Below are positions 1-7,824 of a DNA stretch of 64,000 nt, piece by piece. The stretch is from the NCBI GenBank assembly GCA_965248255.1, contig CBDFIW010000003.1, positions 2,418,001 to 2,482,000 of the forward strand, given 5' to 3'. The position numbers and the translations under genes are program-made. The stretch comes from JAKZVK01 sp965248255. GTDB lineage: Bacteria; Acidobacteriota; Terriglobia; Bryobacterales; UBA6623. The notes beneath the pieces were generated by a model that saw only the letters and a list, made by a program, of their open reading frames with translations, did not search any database and was not told where the DNA came from. Every line of letters starts with the position of its first letter. Within the stretch, counting starts at the first letter, position 1.

Positions 1-688
1 GCATGCACTCGGCGATCACGCTGCCGTCAAGGCTGTTGAGCGCCGCAAACAGGGTGGTCGTGCCGTTGCGCTTGTAATCGTGGGTCATCGTTTGGCCGCG
101 TCCCTTTTTGAGCGGCAGGCCGGGCTGGGTGCGATCGAGGGCTTGGATTTGGGACTTCTCATCGAGCGAGAGAACCAGAGCATGCTCAGGCGGATTGAGA
201 TAGAGTCCGACGATGTCGTCGAGTTTCTCGGCGAAACGCGGGTCATTGCTGAGCTTGAGGGTCTTGACGCGGTGGGGCTTGAGGCCATGGGCGCGCCAAA
301 TCCGTCCCACGGTGGAAGCGCTGACGCCGGCCGCGGCGGCCATGGTGCGGCGGCTCCAGTGGGTGGCGTTGGACGGTTTCTCGCGGGTGGTCTTGTGGAT
401 GATCTGCTGTACTTTCTGCTTCGAGACGGCAGGTTTACGACCGGGCCGTGGGGCGTCTTTTGCAATGCCGGCGATGCTGCTTTCGAGAAAGCGCGTGCGC
501 CAGCGGGCCACCAACTGCCGCGAGACACCGAGTTGTGCGGCGATCTGCTTATTCTCGAGACCGTCGGCGGCCAGCAGGGCAATCCTGGCTCGCAGGGCGA
601 GACGAACGGCGACTTGGCGGCCGCGCGCGTAGCGGTCCAACTGCTTGCATTGCGCTGTGTTCAAAGTTACTGGTTGTGCTCTTCGCAT
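1..688 (-). CDS. IS630 family DDE transposase (partial, C-terminus missing)
   Basis: The start codon is at 686-688 (MRRAQPVTL). The 229 codons present match the N-terminal part of the complete 361-residue transposase at 9365-10450: a helix-turn-helix region ([18 protein letters not shown]) followed by the start of the DDE domain with the first catalytic Asp (LSLDEKSQ). The rest of the catalytic domain lies before the window. It would cut and paste the element at TA dinucleotides. No frame break is visible in the part present. Confidence 0.9.
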   Translation of the reverse strand, partial: MRRAQPVTLNTAQCKQLDRYARGRQVAVRLALRARIALLAADGLENKQIAAQLGVSRQLVARWRTRFLESSIAGIAKDAPRPGRKPAVSKQKVQQIIHKTTREKPSNATHWSRRTMAAAAGVSASTVGRIWRAHGLKPHRVKTLKLSNDPRFAEKLDDIVGLYLNPPEHALVLSLDEKSQIQALDRTQPGLPLKKGRGQTMTHDYKRNGTTTLFAALNSLDGSVIAECM

Positions 689-756
689 CCCATGCCTCCT
701 GTTAATAGAGACGATGGGAAGCCAATATAAGTTACATTATTTATGGTGCACTACAC
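1..756 (-). mobile_element. IS630-type element, copy A1 (partial, cut by window start)
   Basis: Bases 1-756 match 9763-10518 almost base for base, with only a few substitutions seen. The right terminal inverted repeat GCACTACAC is followed by a TA at 757-758, as expected for an IS630/Tc1-type element that inserts at TA. The left end lies outside the window. The element stops two bases before the stop codon of the neighbouring M56 gene. Confidence 0.9.
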
Positions 757-759
757 TAG

Positions 760-2592
760 CTATCGCGACAACCTAAAGATGATATCTACCCGAGTCTTGA
801 CCGTTACGGGCTCGCCGTTGAGCTTCGTAATCTTGTATTCCCATTGCTTGACCGCTTCCAGTGCGGCAGGCACAAGCAACGGATGGCCGGACTCGACATC
901 GAGCTTCTCGACCGTACCGGTTTCGGTGATCGTGGCCCACAGGACGACCGTACCCTGTATCCCGGCCTGCCTTGCCAAGGGAGGATACTTGGGAGGGGGG
1001 ACTCTGCGAGCAAGCTCGGCGACGGCGCCGACAACACGGATCTGTCTCGGCGTCATGGGCTCACCGTGGGCCATTTGACCGCGCGGCAGGGAGAGATGCA
1101 TTGACAGCTTCTTCTGCCCGTCGTCTCCGGGCGCAGCCCTGAAGGCTAGACCGAGGTGTTGGTCAAAACGATCCACATAAGCCCTGACAACGCTGAACCG
1201 GCTTCGGGAGAGCGTATCACCGACGTTGAGGGGAAGATCGGCCAGTAGGGCCTCACGGCTCGCTTCGGACAATCCGCCGACAGAGATGCTCTCGACCGTT
1301 CCAAAGACCTCATCGTCGGTTTTGGAGTGCGGTCGTGGCCCACGTTCAGCAGGAAGGAGGAAGTTCAGTGTCACCAGCCGTTTCGAGGGGCGGGGCACGT
1401 CGTCCGAGTAGTGCCATTGCAGAACAGCCTGCAAAGCGACCGCCCTGAGTCCCGCGGGACCGCTGATGACATGCGCATCGTAGACATTGCCGTTCTCGCC
1501 GATGGCAACTTCGAGAGCAACCGGCCCTTCTATGCGATTGTCGCGCGCATCTTTGGGGTATCGCGGAGCGCTACGGTGCAGGAGCGGCTCTCCCTCATCA
1601 ATTCCGACCGTGGGGCGGGTTACTGCCTCCTGGGGCGCTGCCGCGGCGGAGAGTGGGAACGCTGCCGTGGCAACCCAGGTTGCGCCGGTGACAGCAGCGG
1701 CGAGAAAAACGAGACAAACGGCGATACCTTGTTTCGACATATTGGTCTCCTGGAGTAGGGATTCGACACGCAGATTGAGATGACGCCTTCGAAGAAATAG
1801 CGGCGCCGGGGTCAGGTCGAGATGCACGTCCGCGCCCGAGATCGTCATCAAAGCTTCCATGTAGGGTTCGCTTGATTGCGTCCAGTCGAGCACCTCGCGA
1901 TCGACAACCTGTTCGCGCGTCAGTTGGACTTGGCTGAGCACCCACCAGATCGCAGGATGGAACCACAGCAACACCCTGACTGTTTCCTCCGCGAGGGTGA
2001 ACAGCCAGTCGCGCCGCTGCACGTGCAGCAGTTCGTGGCAAATGACGGCTCGTTGGACATCGGTTGCCAGTTCATCGAAACGGAGCGGCAGCAGGACCAC
2101 CGGGCGTACGACCCCGAAGGTCACAGGGGAATGGATGGCCCCCGTCGAGTAGAAGCTCGCGGATGTGCCGATGTGCTTCTCCAACTCGGAGATTGAGGCA
2201 GTGGGATGAACTGGCTCCGCCTGGCGACGATACCTTCGAAGACGATAGAGGCCGACCCCTAGCCACACGAGCCGGCATGCCGCGCCAGGCGCGAGCAGAA
2301 AGAGTACCGCTGCCCTCCAGTCGAACGAAAGTCCAGCGGGCTGATCTTCCTGAACGACAGCCACGGGACCGAGCCCGACGGAGATCATTGCCGGTCCGGC
2401 AGGGTTCGCCGGCTGCCATGACTGCATCATGGGCAGCAGTAGGCACAGCGCCAGTACCACTTGCCAGACCGCGAGCCTCGCCCGGGGGGTGAGCGATCGA
2501 GCGAGCGTCAAGAAGATCGCCGCCGTTGCAACGATCGCCAGGACCTGCAGCGAGTAAGCGCAAAGGTTGTCGATCAGCAAAGTCGTTGTCAT
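760..2592 (-). CDS. M56-family (BlaR1-like) membrane metallopeptidase with two TonB C-terminal domains
   Basis: This 610-residue protein begins with four likely membrane segments (about residues 8-30, 43-58, 93-113 and 292-312) around an M56 zinc peptidase domain with HELLH at 186-190. Two TonB C-terminal-like domains follow, each opening with a proline/tyrosine motif (APRYPKDARD near 340 and PPKYPPLARQ near 535). The BlaR1 penicillin-binding sensor domain is absent, so the signal sensed is probably not a beta-lactam. It overlaps the upstream BlaI gene by four bases (ATGA), indicating a two-gene operon in which the peptidase inactivates the repressor. The stop TAG lies two bases from an inserted IS630 end. 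Confidence 0.88.
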   Translation of the reverse strand: MTTTLLIDNLCAYSLQVLAIVATAAIFLTLARSLTPRARLAVWQVVLALCLLLPMMQSWQPANPAGPAMISVGLGPVAVVQEDQPAGLSFDWRAAVLFLLAPGAACRLVWLGVGLYRLRRYRRQAEPVHPTASISELEKHIGTSASFYSTGAIHSPVTFGVVRPVVLLPLRFDELATDVQRAVICHELLHVQRRDWLFTLAEETVRVLLWFHPAIWWVLSQVQLTREQVVDREVLDWTQSSEPYMEALMTISGADVHLDLTPAPLFLRRRHLNLRVESLLQETNMSKQGIAVCLVFLAAAVTGATWVATAAFPLSAAAAPQEAVTRPTVGIDEGEPLLHRSAPRYPKDARDNRIEGPVALEVAIGENGNVYDAHVISGPAGLRAVALQAVLQWHYSDDVPRPSKRLVTLNFLLPAERGPRPHSKTDDEVFGTVESISVGGLSEASREALLADLPLNVGDTLSRSRFSVVRAYVDRFDQHLGLAFRAAPGDDGQKKLSMHLSLPRGQMAHGEPMTPRQIRVVGAVAELARRVPPPKYPPLARQAGIQGTVVLWATITETGTVEKLDVESGHPLLVPAALEAVKQWEYKITKLNGEPVTVKTRVDIIFRLSR

Positions 2593-2963
2593 TTTGACTT
2601 CCTTAGCATCTTGGAGACCTTCTGAAGGTTCTCCTTCGACAGTTCCCCTTCCTCGACCAGATGGACGAGCAGCGGCTCGGCTGAGCCGTTGAAGACTCGG
2701 TCAAGGAAATCACGAACCATGGCGCCGACGATCTTCTGCTTGGGCTTCGTGGGCCGGTAGACGTGAGCCCTCTCTCGGCTGGACTTCTTTAGATGCCCCT
2801 TCTGTTCGAGGATTCGCATCATGGTCATAACGGTCGTGTAGGCGATCTTCCGCGACTGGCAGAGAGCCTCGTAAACGTCACGGACCGTCGAGGCATCACG
2901 GTCCCAGACGATCTTCATGATTTGGAGTTCGAGATCGGTCAGAGTGTTGGGTGGCCTCGTCAT
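2589..2963 (-). CDS. BlaI/MecI/CopY family transcriptional repressor
   Basis: This 124-residue protein shows the BlaI winged-helix pattern: LTDLELQIMKIVWDRDASTVRDVYEAL, then AYTTVMTMMRILEQKGHL as the recognition region, then a C-terminal dimerisation segment (LVHLVEEGELSKENLQK). It is the first gene of a pair with the overlapping M56 peptidase, the usual repressor/sensor-protease arrangement. An inverted repeat covers its own start codon, which suggests autorepression. What it regulates beyond this operon cannot be told from the window. Confidence 0.92.
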   Translation of the reverse strand: MTRPPNTLTDLELQIMKIVWDRDASTVRDVYEALCQSRKIAYTTVMTMMRILEQKGHLKKSSRERAHVYRPTKPKQKIVGAMVRDFLDRVFNGSAEPLLVHLVEEGELSKENLQKVSKMLRKSK

Positions 2964-2978
2964 ACTATCTATTTAGTA
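2963..2978. promoter_or_regulatory. Candidate BlaI operator (TACTA-N6-TAGTA)
   Basis: A perfect 5-bp inverted repeat, TACTA then six bases then TAGTA, overlaps the blaI start codon (CAT at 2961-2963 on the plus strand). A second palindrome, TAGTACTA, occupies 2974-2981. BlaI-type dimers bind dyads containing TACA/TGTA-like halves near their own promoter, so the position is right, but the halves differ from the classical consensus. Confidence 0.45.
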
Positions 2979-3267
2979 CTACATCATATTTAGATTGTCA
3001 AGGATCTTTTTCGAACCCTGCTCGGACAGCTCAGCGGATACGTTGTTCTCTGCAGGCGCGCGGTCGCCGCTTGGCCGTCGGTTCCGATGACGGGGCTTCT
3101 TCGGAAAGTGCGGCATGGTAGTCTCGTTGTTCCGTTAGCCAAGTTGCTTCCGATAATGGGATTCTCGGAAGCGCCCTAGGGAAAGAAGTCCGGATCGCGC
3201 GACTCCGGCGCGAGTACAATTGAGTTTCTCCCCAACGAAAGGGCACCCAAGAAAGGGGCAGGGAACC

Positions 3268-3999
3268 GTGAGCATTCCGCAACTCTCCAAAGCCGACCTG
3301 GCTTTGCTTCGCAAGTACGACACGCCGACGATCTGCAACGTCATCGAGGTTTTCAAGGTGCGCTCGCAGACCGAAGGCTACATGGATGGACGGATCCGCG
3401 CCTGCTTCCCCGAGATGCCGCCGATGGTGGGCTATGCGTCGACCGCTACCTTCCGGTCCGCCGCGCCGCCCGCGTCAGGGAACGTCTACGCCTCTCTCGA
3501 CACCCAGGTCGAGGGCTTTGCCAAGCTGCCGCAGCCTGTCGTCGTCGTCGTGCAAGACCTCGACGACCCGCCCGCCGCCGCAACGTTCGGGGAGGTGATG
3601 AGCACGATCTACAAGGGCTTCGGATCGGCGGGTCTGATCACGAGCGGCGCCGCACGGGATCTCGACCAGGTCCGCGCGCTAGGTTTTCCGTGCTTCAGCG
3701 ACCGGGCCATCTGTTCCCACGGCAACCCTCACATCATCGACCTCGAGGTGCCGGTTCACGTGGGCGGACTGACGGTCTATCCCGGCGACCTGATCCATGG
3801 CGACGCCAACGGTGTCACCAACATCCCCCACGAGATCGCCTCGGAGGTGGCCCAGGTCTGCGAGGAGTTCGCCGCCGCCGAAGATGTCGTGCTGAACTAC
3901 ATGCGGTCCGGCGACATCACGCCCAGCGGGTTGGGGGAAGCGCGGCTAAAGTGCACTGCCATGATCCAGAAACTCGGGGGGCGCGTCCGCGCGAAGTGA
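3268..3999 (+). CDS. RraA/HMG-aldolase family protein
   Basis: This is a 243-residue member of the RraA-like family, which covers 4-hydroxy-4-methyl-2-oxoglutarate (HMG) aldolase, oxaloacetate decarboxylase and the RraA RNase E inhibitor. The signature glycine-rich segment with the Arg-Asp pair (GLITSGAARDLDQV) and the late GDLIHGDANGV motif are both present. I chose the GTG at 3268 because it follows AGGGGCAGGGA. The reading frame runs back to an ATG at 3220, but those 16 residues look unlike the family. The presence of the aldolase residues favours an enzyme over the RNase inhibitor. It stands alone between convergent minus-strand genes. Confidence 0.85.
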   Translation: MSIPQLSKADLALLRKYDTPTICNVIEVFKVRSQTEGYMDGRIRACFPEMPPMVGYASTATFRSAAPPASGNVYASLDTQVEGFAKLPQPVVVVVQDLDDPPAAATFGEVMSTIYKGFGSAGLITSGAARDLDQVRALGFPCFSDRAICSHGNPHIIDLEVPVHVGGLTVYPGDLIHGDANGVTNIPHEIASEVAQVCEEFAAAEDVVLNYMRSGDITPSGLGEARLKCTAMIQKLGGRVRAK

Positions 4000-4059
4000 C
4001 CCCTGCAGAGGGACTGCGCCGCTCGCTCTTCCGTCATGGCTCGGCCCCAGCGCCGGCCC

Positions 4060-4698
4060 TCAGTTATGGCACAGCTTGCACATGATTTCCCGCGGCAACA
4101 TCAGGTGCTTGGCAGCCGTCGAGCCATGAGCGTTATGGCACTGGCCACACTCCACGAAGTCATGGATCGGGTGGGCGTGAACGCTAACGAAGGTTTCCTT
4201 CTCGTGGCAGTCGAAGCAACCGCCTTTGAAGCGGAACCGTCCCCGGCGGCTTAGGCCGTGGCACTGTGTGCACTCGACAGCGGGGACAGGCGGGTGGTGC
4301 TGGAAAGGCTTGAACGCAGCGGGGGCTTTCTCGCCGACAAAAAAGCGGACTTCCTTGCGGCCGCCGTCCCACACGAGCGCCAAGCGATGCTCGCCTTCGG
4401 AAGGGGTCAGCGTCGCATGGAAGACGTTCGGGAACGGCTCCTCGGCCTCAATGGCTTGCCCGTCGAGTTCGAGCTTGCCCGCGGGAGCGGTGGCCACGAT
4501 ACTGACCTCCCCCAGCGGTAAGACCGCGCCGTCCGTCGGCCGCATGATCTTGCCGACTTCGTCTTGAAACTGGGCCCACGCGGAGCTGACAACGAGCAGC
4601 AGCAGAAGTAGACCAAGCCCGCCGGAAAAGCACAACCAAGGGGCGTAGCGTGCTCCGCCCGCGCCTAGGAGCGTTGAACGGCTCGTGACGGCCCTCAT
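4060..4698 (-). CDS. Tetrahaem cytochrome c-type protein, exported
   Basis: The protein carries four CXXCH haem-binding motifs (CTQCH, CFDCH, CGQCH, CKLCH), all in the C-terminal half, with extra histidines (HAHPIHDF) that could be distal ligands. The N-terminus has a hydrophobic signal/anchor (GLGLLLLLLVVSSAWAQ), and residues ~45-130 form a beta-rich segment of the Ig-like type. The ATG at 4698 is preferred because AGGGAG precedes it and it avoids overlap with the upstream gene; the frame extends to 4731. It is the last gene of a minus-strand run after two propellers and two flavin oxidases, so a role in periplasmic electron transfer for that group is a reasonable inference. Confidence 0.82.
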   Translation of the reverse strand: MRAVTSRSTLLGAGGARYAPWLCFSGGLGLLLLLLVVSSAWAQFQDEVGKIMRPTDGAVLPLGEVSIVATAPAGKLELDGQAIEAEEPFPNVFHATLTPSEGEHRLALVWDGGRKEVRFFVGEKAPAAFKPFQHHPPVPAVECTQCHGLSRRGRFRFKGGCFDCHEKETFVSVHAHPIHDFVECGQCHNAHGSTAAKHLMLPREIMCKLCHN

Positions 4699-4712
4699 CG
4701 GATCCCGGCTCC

Positions 4713-5483
4713 CTACAAATGGATCCGGCAAATGTATCCCCCGTGCTTGCCGCCGTGCGCGCCGCCCCCCCGCACAAACGCCGAATCACTGTAATAGAGC
4801 ACGCCCCGATGCATTGTCATCCCGTGCGGATCGGGATCGACACCCTTTCGGAGTTGGATCGCCTCGCGAACTTGGCCGTCCTTGGCGTCAAGGCGTTGGA
4901 TGAGATAGTCGTTCGAGAACATGCACCAGACCGAATCACCGTCTACAGCCAACCCGTGTGCGCGATCGAGACCAATGGGGATGCTGTGCGGGTTGTTGAA
5001 GTTGACGTCGAACCGGGTCAGAGTTTCCTGGTGCAGCGTCGTGACCCATAGTGAGTCGTGGCCCCAGGCCAAGCCATGGACGCCGCCTCCGCCCGGCACC
5101 CGATAACGCGCCACCGTCTTGCCGCTCTTGGCTTCGACCTTGTGGACCTCTCCCGTGGTGGTATCGGTTGGACGGGGCTCGCGACGGCTTGCGGCGCCGT
5201 TCGCCGCCATCCACAGATAGCCGCCACCATAGGCGATGCCGCTTGTATTCGACGACTCCGTCTGAACCGCGCGCAGCACCTTGCCGGTCCTCCAGTCGAG
5301 TAGGTAGGCCAGGTCGCTCACCTGCTCGCCTACCCACAGGCCTTCGTCCGTCGCCTCGAGAGCGTTAGGATGTCCGTCAGGCGACCGCCACAACGGTTCG
5401 ACTCGTGCCGGCTGAATCGTGCGGACCTTGGCCCCCAGCGCACCGGCCGCTAACGCTCCCAACAAAGCTCTTCGACTCAGCAT
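4713..5483 (-). CDS. Tat-exported beta-propeller protein (copy 1)
   Basis: This 256-residue protein begins with a Tat-like signal (SRRALLGALAAGALGAK). The rest is a set of propeller repeats with recurring GLWVGE, YLWMAANG, SLWVTTLHQ and SVWCMFSND strands, resembling SMP-30/NHL or virginiamycin-B-lyase-like propellers. A paralogue lies just upstream at 5680-6450 with the same layout, so the pair arose by tandem duplication. No catalytic residues can be assigned. It may bind a ligand or a partner of the neighbouring flavin oxidases or cytochrome. The spacing to the cytochrome start is 14 bases. Confidence 0.75.
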   Translation of the reverse strand: MLSRRALLGALAAGALGAKVRTIQPARVEPLWRSPDGHPNALEATDEGLWVGEQVSDLAYLLDWRTGKVLRAVQTESSNTSGIAYGGGYLWMAANGAASRREPRPTDTTTGEVHKVEAKSGKTVARYRVPGGGGVHGLAWGHDSLWVTTLHQETLTRFDVNFNNPHSIPIGLDRAHGLAVDGDSVWCMFSNDYLIQRLDAKDGQVREAIQLRKGVDPDPHGMTMHRGVLYYSDSAFVRGGGAHGGKHGGYICRIHL

Positions 5484-5529
5484 CTCAATACTCCTTCCGA
5501 GTGGTCTATCGTGGTATCCAACGAGGACT

Positions 5530-5555
5530 GTAGGGGCGGGCCCCTGTGCCCGCCC
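5530..5555 (+). repeat. GTAGGGGCGGGC hairpin repeat, short copy
   Basis: GTAGGGGCGGGCC is followed after a short loop by GCCCGCCC, giving an 8-bp GC stem. The same core recurs at 32086, 45050, 45164, 46232, 54701, 58444, 59505 and 59749. Here it sits between the two propeller genes. Confidence 0.75.
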
Positions 5556-5679
5556 GGCTGCTCGTCAACCGTTAGGTTTTCTGTTGCACCTTCGCCTAAG
5601 GAATCTCCGCGACATTCCACAAGTCCGATGACTCTCGCCGCCGAGTTGAGATAGGAAAGGGGACGAGGCCATCGCCTCC

Positions 5680-6450
5680 TCAAATAGTAACCCGTGCAAT
5701 GTAGCCGGCATACTTGCTGTTGTTGCTCTTGCCGCGCCCCGCGACGCCCGAGTCGCAATAGTAGAACGCTCCCCGGTGCAACGTCATGCCGTGCGGATCC
5801 GGGTCGACGCCTTTTGTCAGTTGGATCGCTTCCAGAATCCGGCCATCCTTCTTAGACATCCGCAACACTCGGTAGTCGTTCGAAAACATGCACCAGATCG
5901 TGTCGCCGTCCCCGGCCAAGCCGTGCGCCCGCGTCAACGTAACGGGAATGCTGTGCTTGACGTTGAAATCCACGTCCGTTCGGGTGAGCGTTTCCTGATG
6001 CAGCGTCGTGATCCACAGCGAGTCCTGGTGCCAGCACAGGCCGTGCACCCCGCCACCACCTGGCATGGGGTAGCGGGCAAAGGTCTTCTCCGTTTTGGCG
6101 TCGATCTTGACGACTTCGCCGCGAGAGGTGTCCGTGGGCCGGGGATCGCGTCCGATGGCCCCTCCGTTGGCCGCCATCCAAAGATAGCCACCGCCGAAAG
6201 CCATGCCGCTTGTGTTGGACGATTCGGTGGGAACTTTGCGCAGAACCTTGCCGCTGTTCCAGTCGAGCAGATAGGCAGTATCGGTTGTCTCCTCGCCGAC
6301 CCATAGACCCTCTTCGGTCGCTTCCAGGGCGTTCGGATGTCGGTCCGGCGACTTCCACAGTATGTCGACCTTCGGCTTGTGGACCACATACTCCTTCGCG
6401 GCCAGCGGAAGCGCTGCCAAGGCCGTCAATAGACCTCGTCGCGTCAGCAT
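5680..6450 (-). CDS. Tat-exported beta-propeller protein (copy 2)
   Basis: Paralogue of the protein at 4713-5483, sharing the segments SPDRHPNALEATEEGLWVGE, TESSNTSG, GGGYLWMAANG and GVDPDPHGMTLHRG. The signal is MLTRRGLLTALAALPLAAK, a twin-arginine type. The ATG at 6450 is chosen over 6453 and 6471 because GAGGAGG lies at ideal spacing; it also removes the overlap with the upstream flavin oxidase, leaving a 13-base gap that implies one operon. Function is unknown beyond an exported propeller. Cysteines in DSLWITTLHQ/GLCWH regions are not paired in the other copy. Confidence 0.77.
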   Translation of the reverse strand: MLTRRGLLTALAALPLAAKEYVVHKPKVDILWKSPDRHPNALEATEEGLWVGEETTDTAYLLDWNSGKVLRKVPTESSNTSGMAFGGGYLWMAANGGAIGRDPRPTDTSRGEVVKIDAKTEKTFARYPMPGGGGVHGLCWHQDSLWITTLHQETLTRTDVDFNVKHSIPVTLTRAHGLAGDGDTIWCMFSNDYRVLRMSKKDGRILEAIQLTKGVDPDPHGMTLHRGAFYYCDSGVAGRGKSNNSKYAGYIARVTI

Positions 6451-6463
6451 CATGGCCTCCTCA

Positions 6464-7648
6464 CTACGCACGAATTCTCACCAGCCGGCGGTCAATCTCC
6501 GAAATCCGGCTCGCTCCGGCCATTCCCATATCGAGCGCCAGCTCGGTCTTGAGCAACTCAAGCACCCGCTCCACGCCCTGCCGGCCGAAGGTCGCTAAGC
6601 CATACAAGTAAGGCCGCGCGATCCCGACCGCCGAAGCTCCGAGCGCCAGCGCCTTGAGGATATCAGACCCCCGCCGGAAACCGCCGTCGATCAGCACGGG
6701 CATCTTCCCTCCGGCGGCTTGAACACATTCCGGCAGCACCTCGATCGTGCCGCCGACATGATCGAGCGCGCGTCCACCGTGATTCGATACGACCACGGCT
6801 GACATGCCTGCCCGCACAGCCCGCTCGGTGTCTTCCGCCGTCATGATGCCCTTCAACATGATCCCCATGTCCGTCATGTTGCGCAGACGGCGGACGGTGT
6901 CCCAAGTAGGTGTCGGGAACGGGCGTGAGGGATAGCGGTCGTTGCGCCAAACCCGGTCGCCGGGCCCGTAGATCAAGTTGCCCTGCGCGTCGCGCGGAAT
7001 GCCTTTCTGGGAGCACCAACCCCGCACGAACTTGTTGCGCTGCCGGTGCTCGCGGTTCGAGACGATCATGTTGTCCACCGTGAAGCAGATGCCCTGGCAG
7101 CCAAGGTCTTCGAGGCGCTCGACGAAGTTGAGCATCGTGTTCTCGGTGCGAAACTGTCCGCCGGTGGTGTACTGCCACCAGTTCTTCGGTCCCTTGCCCG
7201 AGGCGACGAGGTCATCAATGCCACCGCTGGTAACCATCATCGTCCCAGTCGCAGCAGCCGCCTTGGCGACCTCCAGCTCGCCGTCGGGCCAGAAGCAGTT
7301 CTTCCCACCGGCAGGATCGATGAACAAGGGGAAATGGAGCGTCTTGCCGAAGAGGGAGCTGCTGACGTCGATCTGATGAACGTCCGTGAGAAACCGCGGT
7401 CGCAGGATGATGCGGTTGAACGCCCGGCGGTTGTCGCGCCGCGCCACTTCCCCCGAGCTTCCCTCCGCGAGAAAGTCCCACGCCAGCGGATCGAGCTTCT
7501 CTTTGGCAAGCTTGGCGAAATCAAAGACGTTGATGAGGTCTTCGATGGGCGGGTCGTCGAGAATCTGACCCCGCAGAAGCGGCGACACTAGAACAAACTG
7601 AGCGAAACCACAAAGCGCCTGGCGTCGGGTCAAAGAATTATGCCCCAT
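6464..7648 (-). CDS. Alpha-hydroxy-acid oxidase, FMN-dependent, Tat-exported (copy 1)
   Basis: Member of the lactate/glycolate oxidase (LldD/GOX) TIM-barrel family. The N-terminus reads LTRRQALCGFAQFVLVSPLL, a Tat signal that is unusual for this mostly cytoplasmic or membrane-associated family. The FMN and catalytic motifs are intact: lysine in MLKGIMTAEDT, the His-Arg site in SNHGGRALDH, and the phosphate-binding region DGGFRRGSDILKALALGA. It should oxidise a 2-hydroxy acid to the 2-oxo acid, passing electrons to oxygen or to an acceptor. The neighbouring tetrahaem cytochrome makes a cytochrome acceptor plausible. Start is the ATG at 7648; a GTG lies one codon upstream. Confidence 0.87.
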   Translation of the reverse strand: MGHNSLTRRQALCGFAQFVLVSPLLRGQILDDPPIEDLINVFDFAKLAKEKLDPLAWDFLAEGSSGEVARRDNRRAFNRIILRPRFLTDVHQIDVSSSLFGKTLHFPLFIDPAGGKNCFWPDGELEVAKAAAATGTMMVTSGGIDDLVASGKGPKNWWQYTTGGQFRTENTMLNFVERLEDLGCQGICFTVDNMIVSNREHRQRNKFVRGWCSQKGIPRDAQGNLIYGPGDRVWRNDRYPSRPFPTPTWDTVRRLRNMTDMGIMLKGIMTAEDTERAVRAGMSAVVVSNHGGRALDHVGGTIEVLPECVQAAGGKMPVLIDGGFRRGSDILKALALGASAVGIARPYLYGLATFGRQGVERVLELLKTELALDMGMAGASRISEIDRRLVRIRA

Positions 7649-7824
7649 CACGATAAATGACCGATGAAGTAGTCACCAGAATGCTTCTACTAGCTTTCCA
7701 GTTCTGGCGGTTGTAGTTGATGAAGCACGATGACACGAGCGTGCTTAGTGACTATCTGCTCCTCCCACAGCATAATCTCATCACATGGCTCCGAGACCCG
7801 CCTTCGTCGCGCCCGCGTCACCCG

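Noticed and set aside
80..730. Long plus-strand frame over the IS630 element (also 9749-10492)
   Set aside because: It is the antisense of the transposase, which has clear catalytic motifs on the minus strand.
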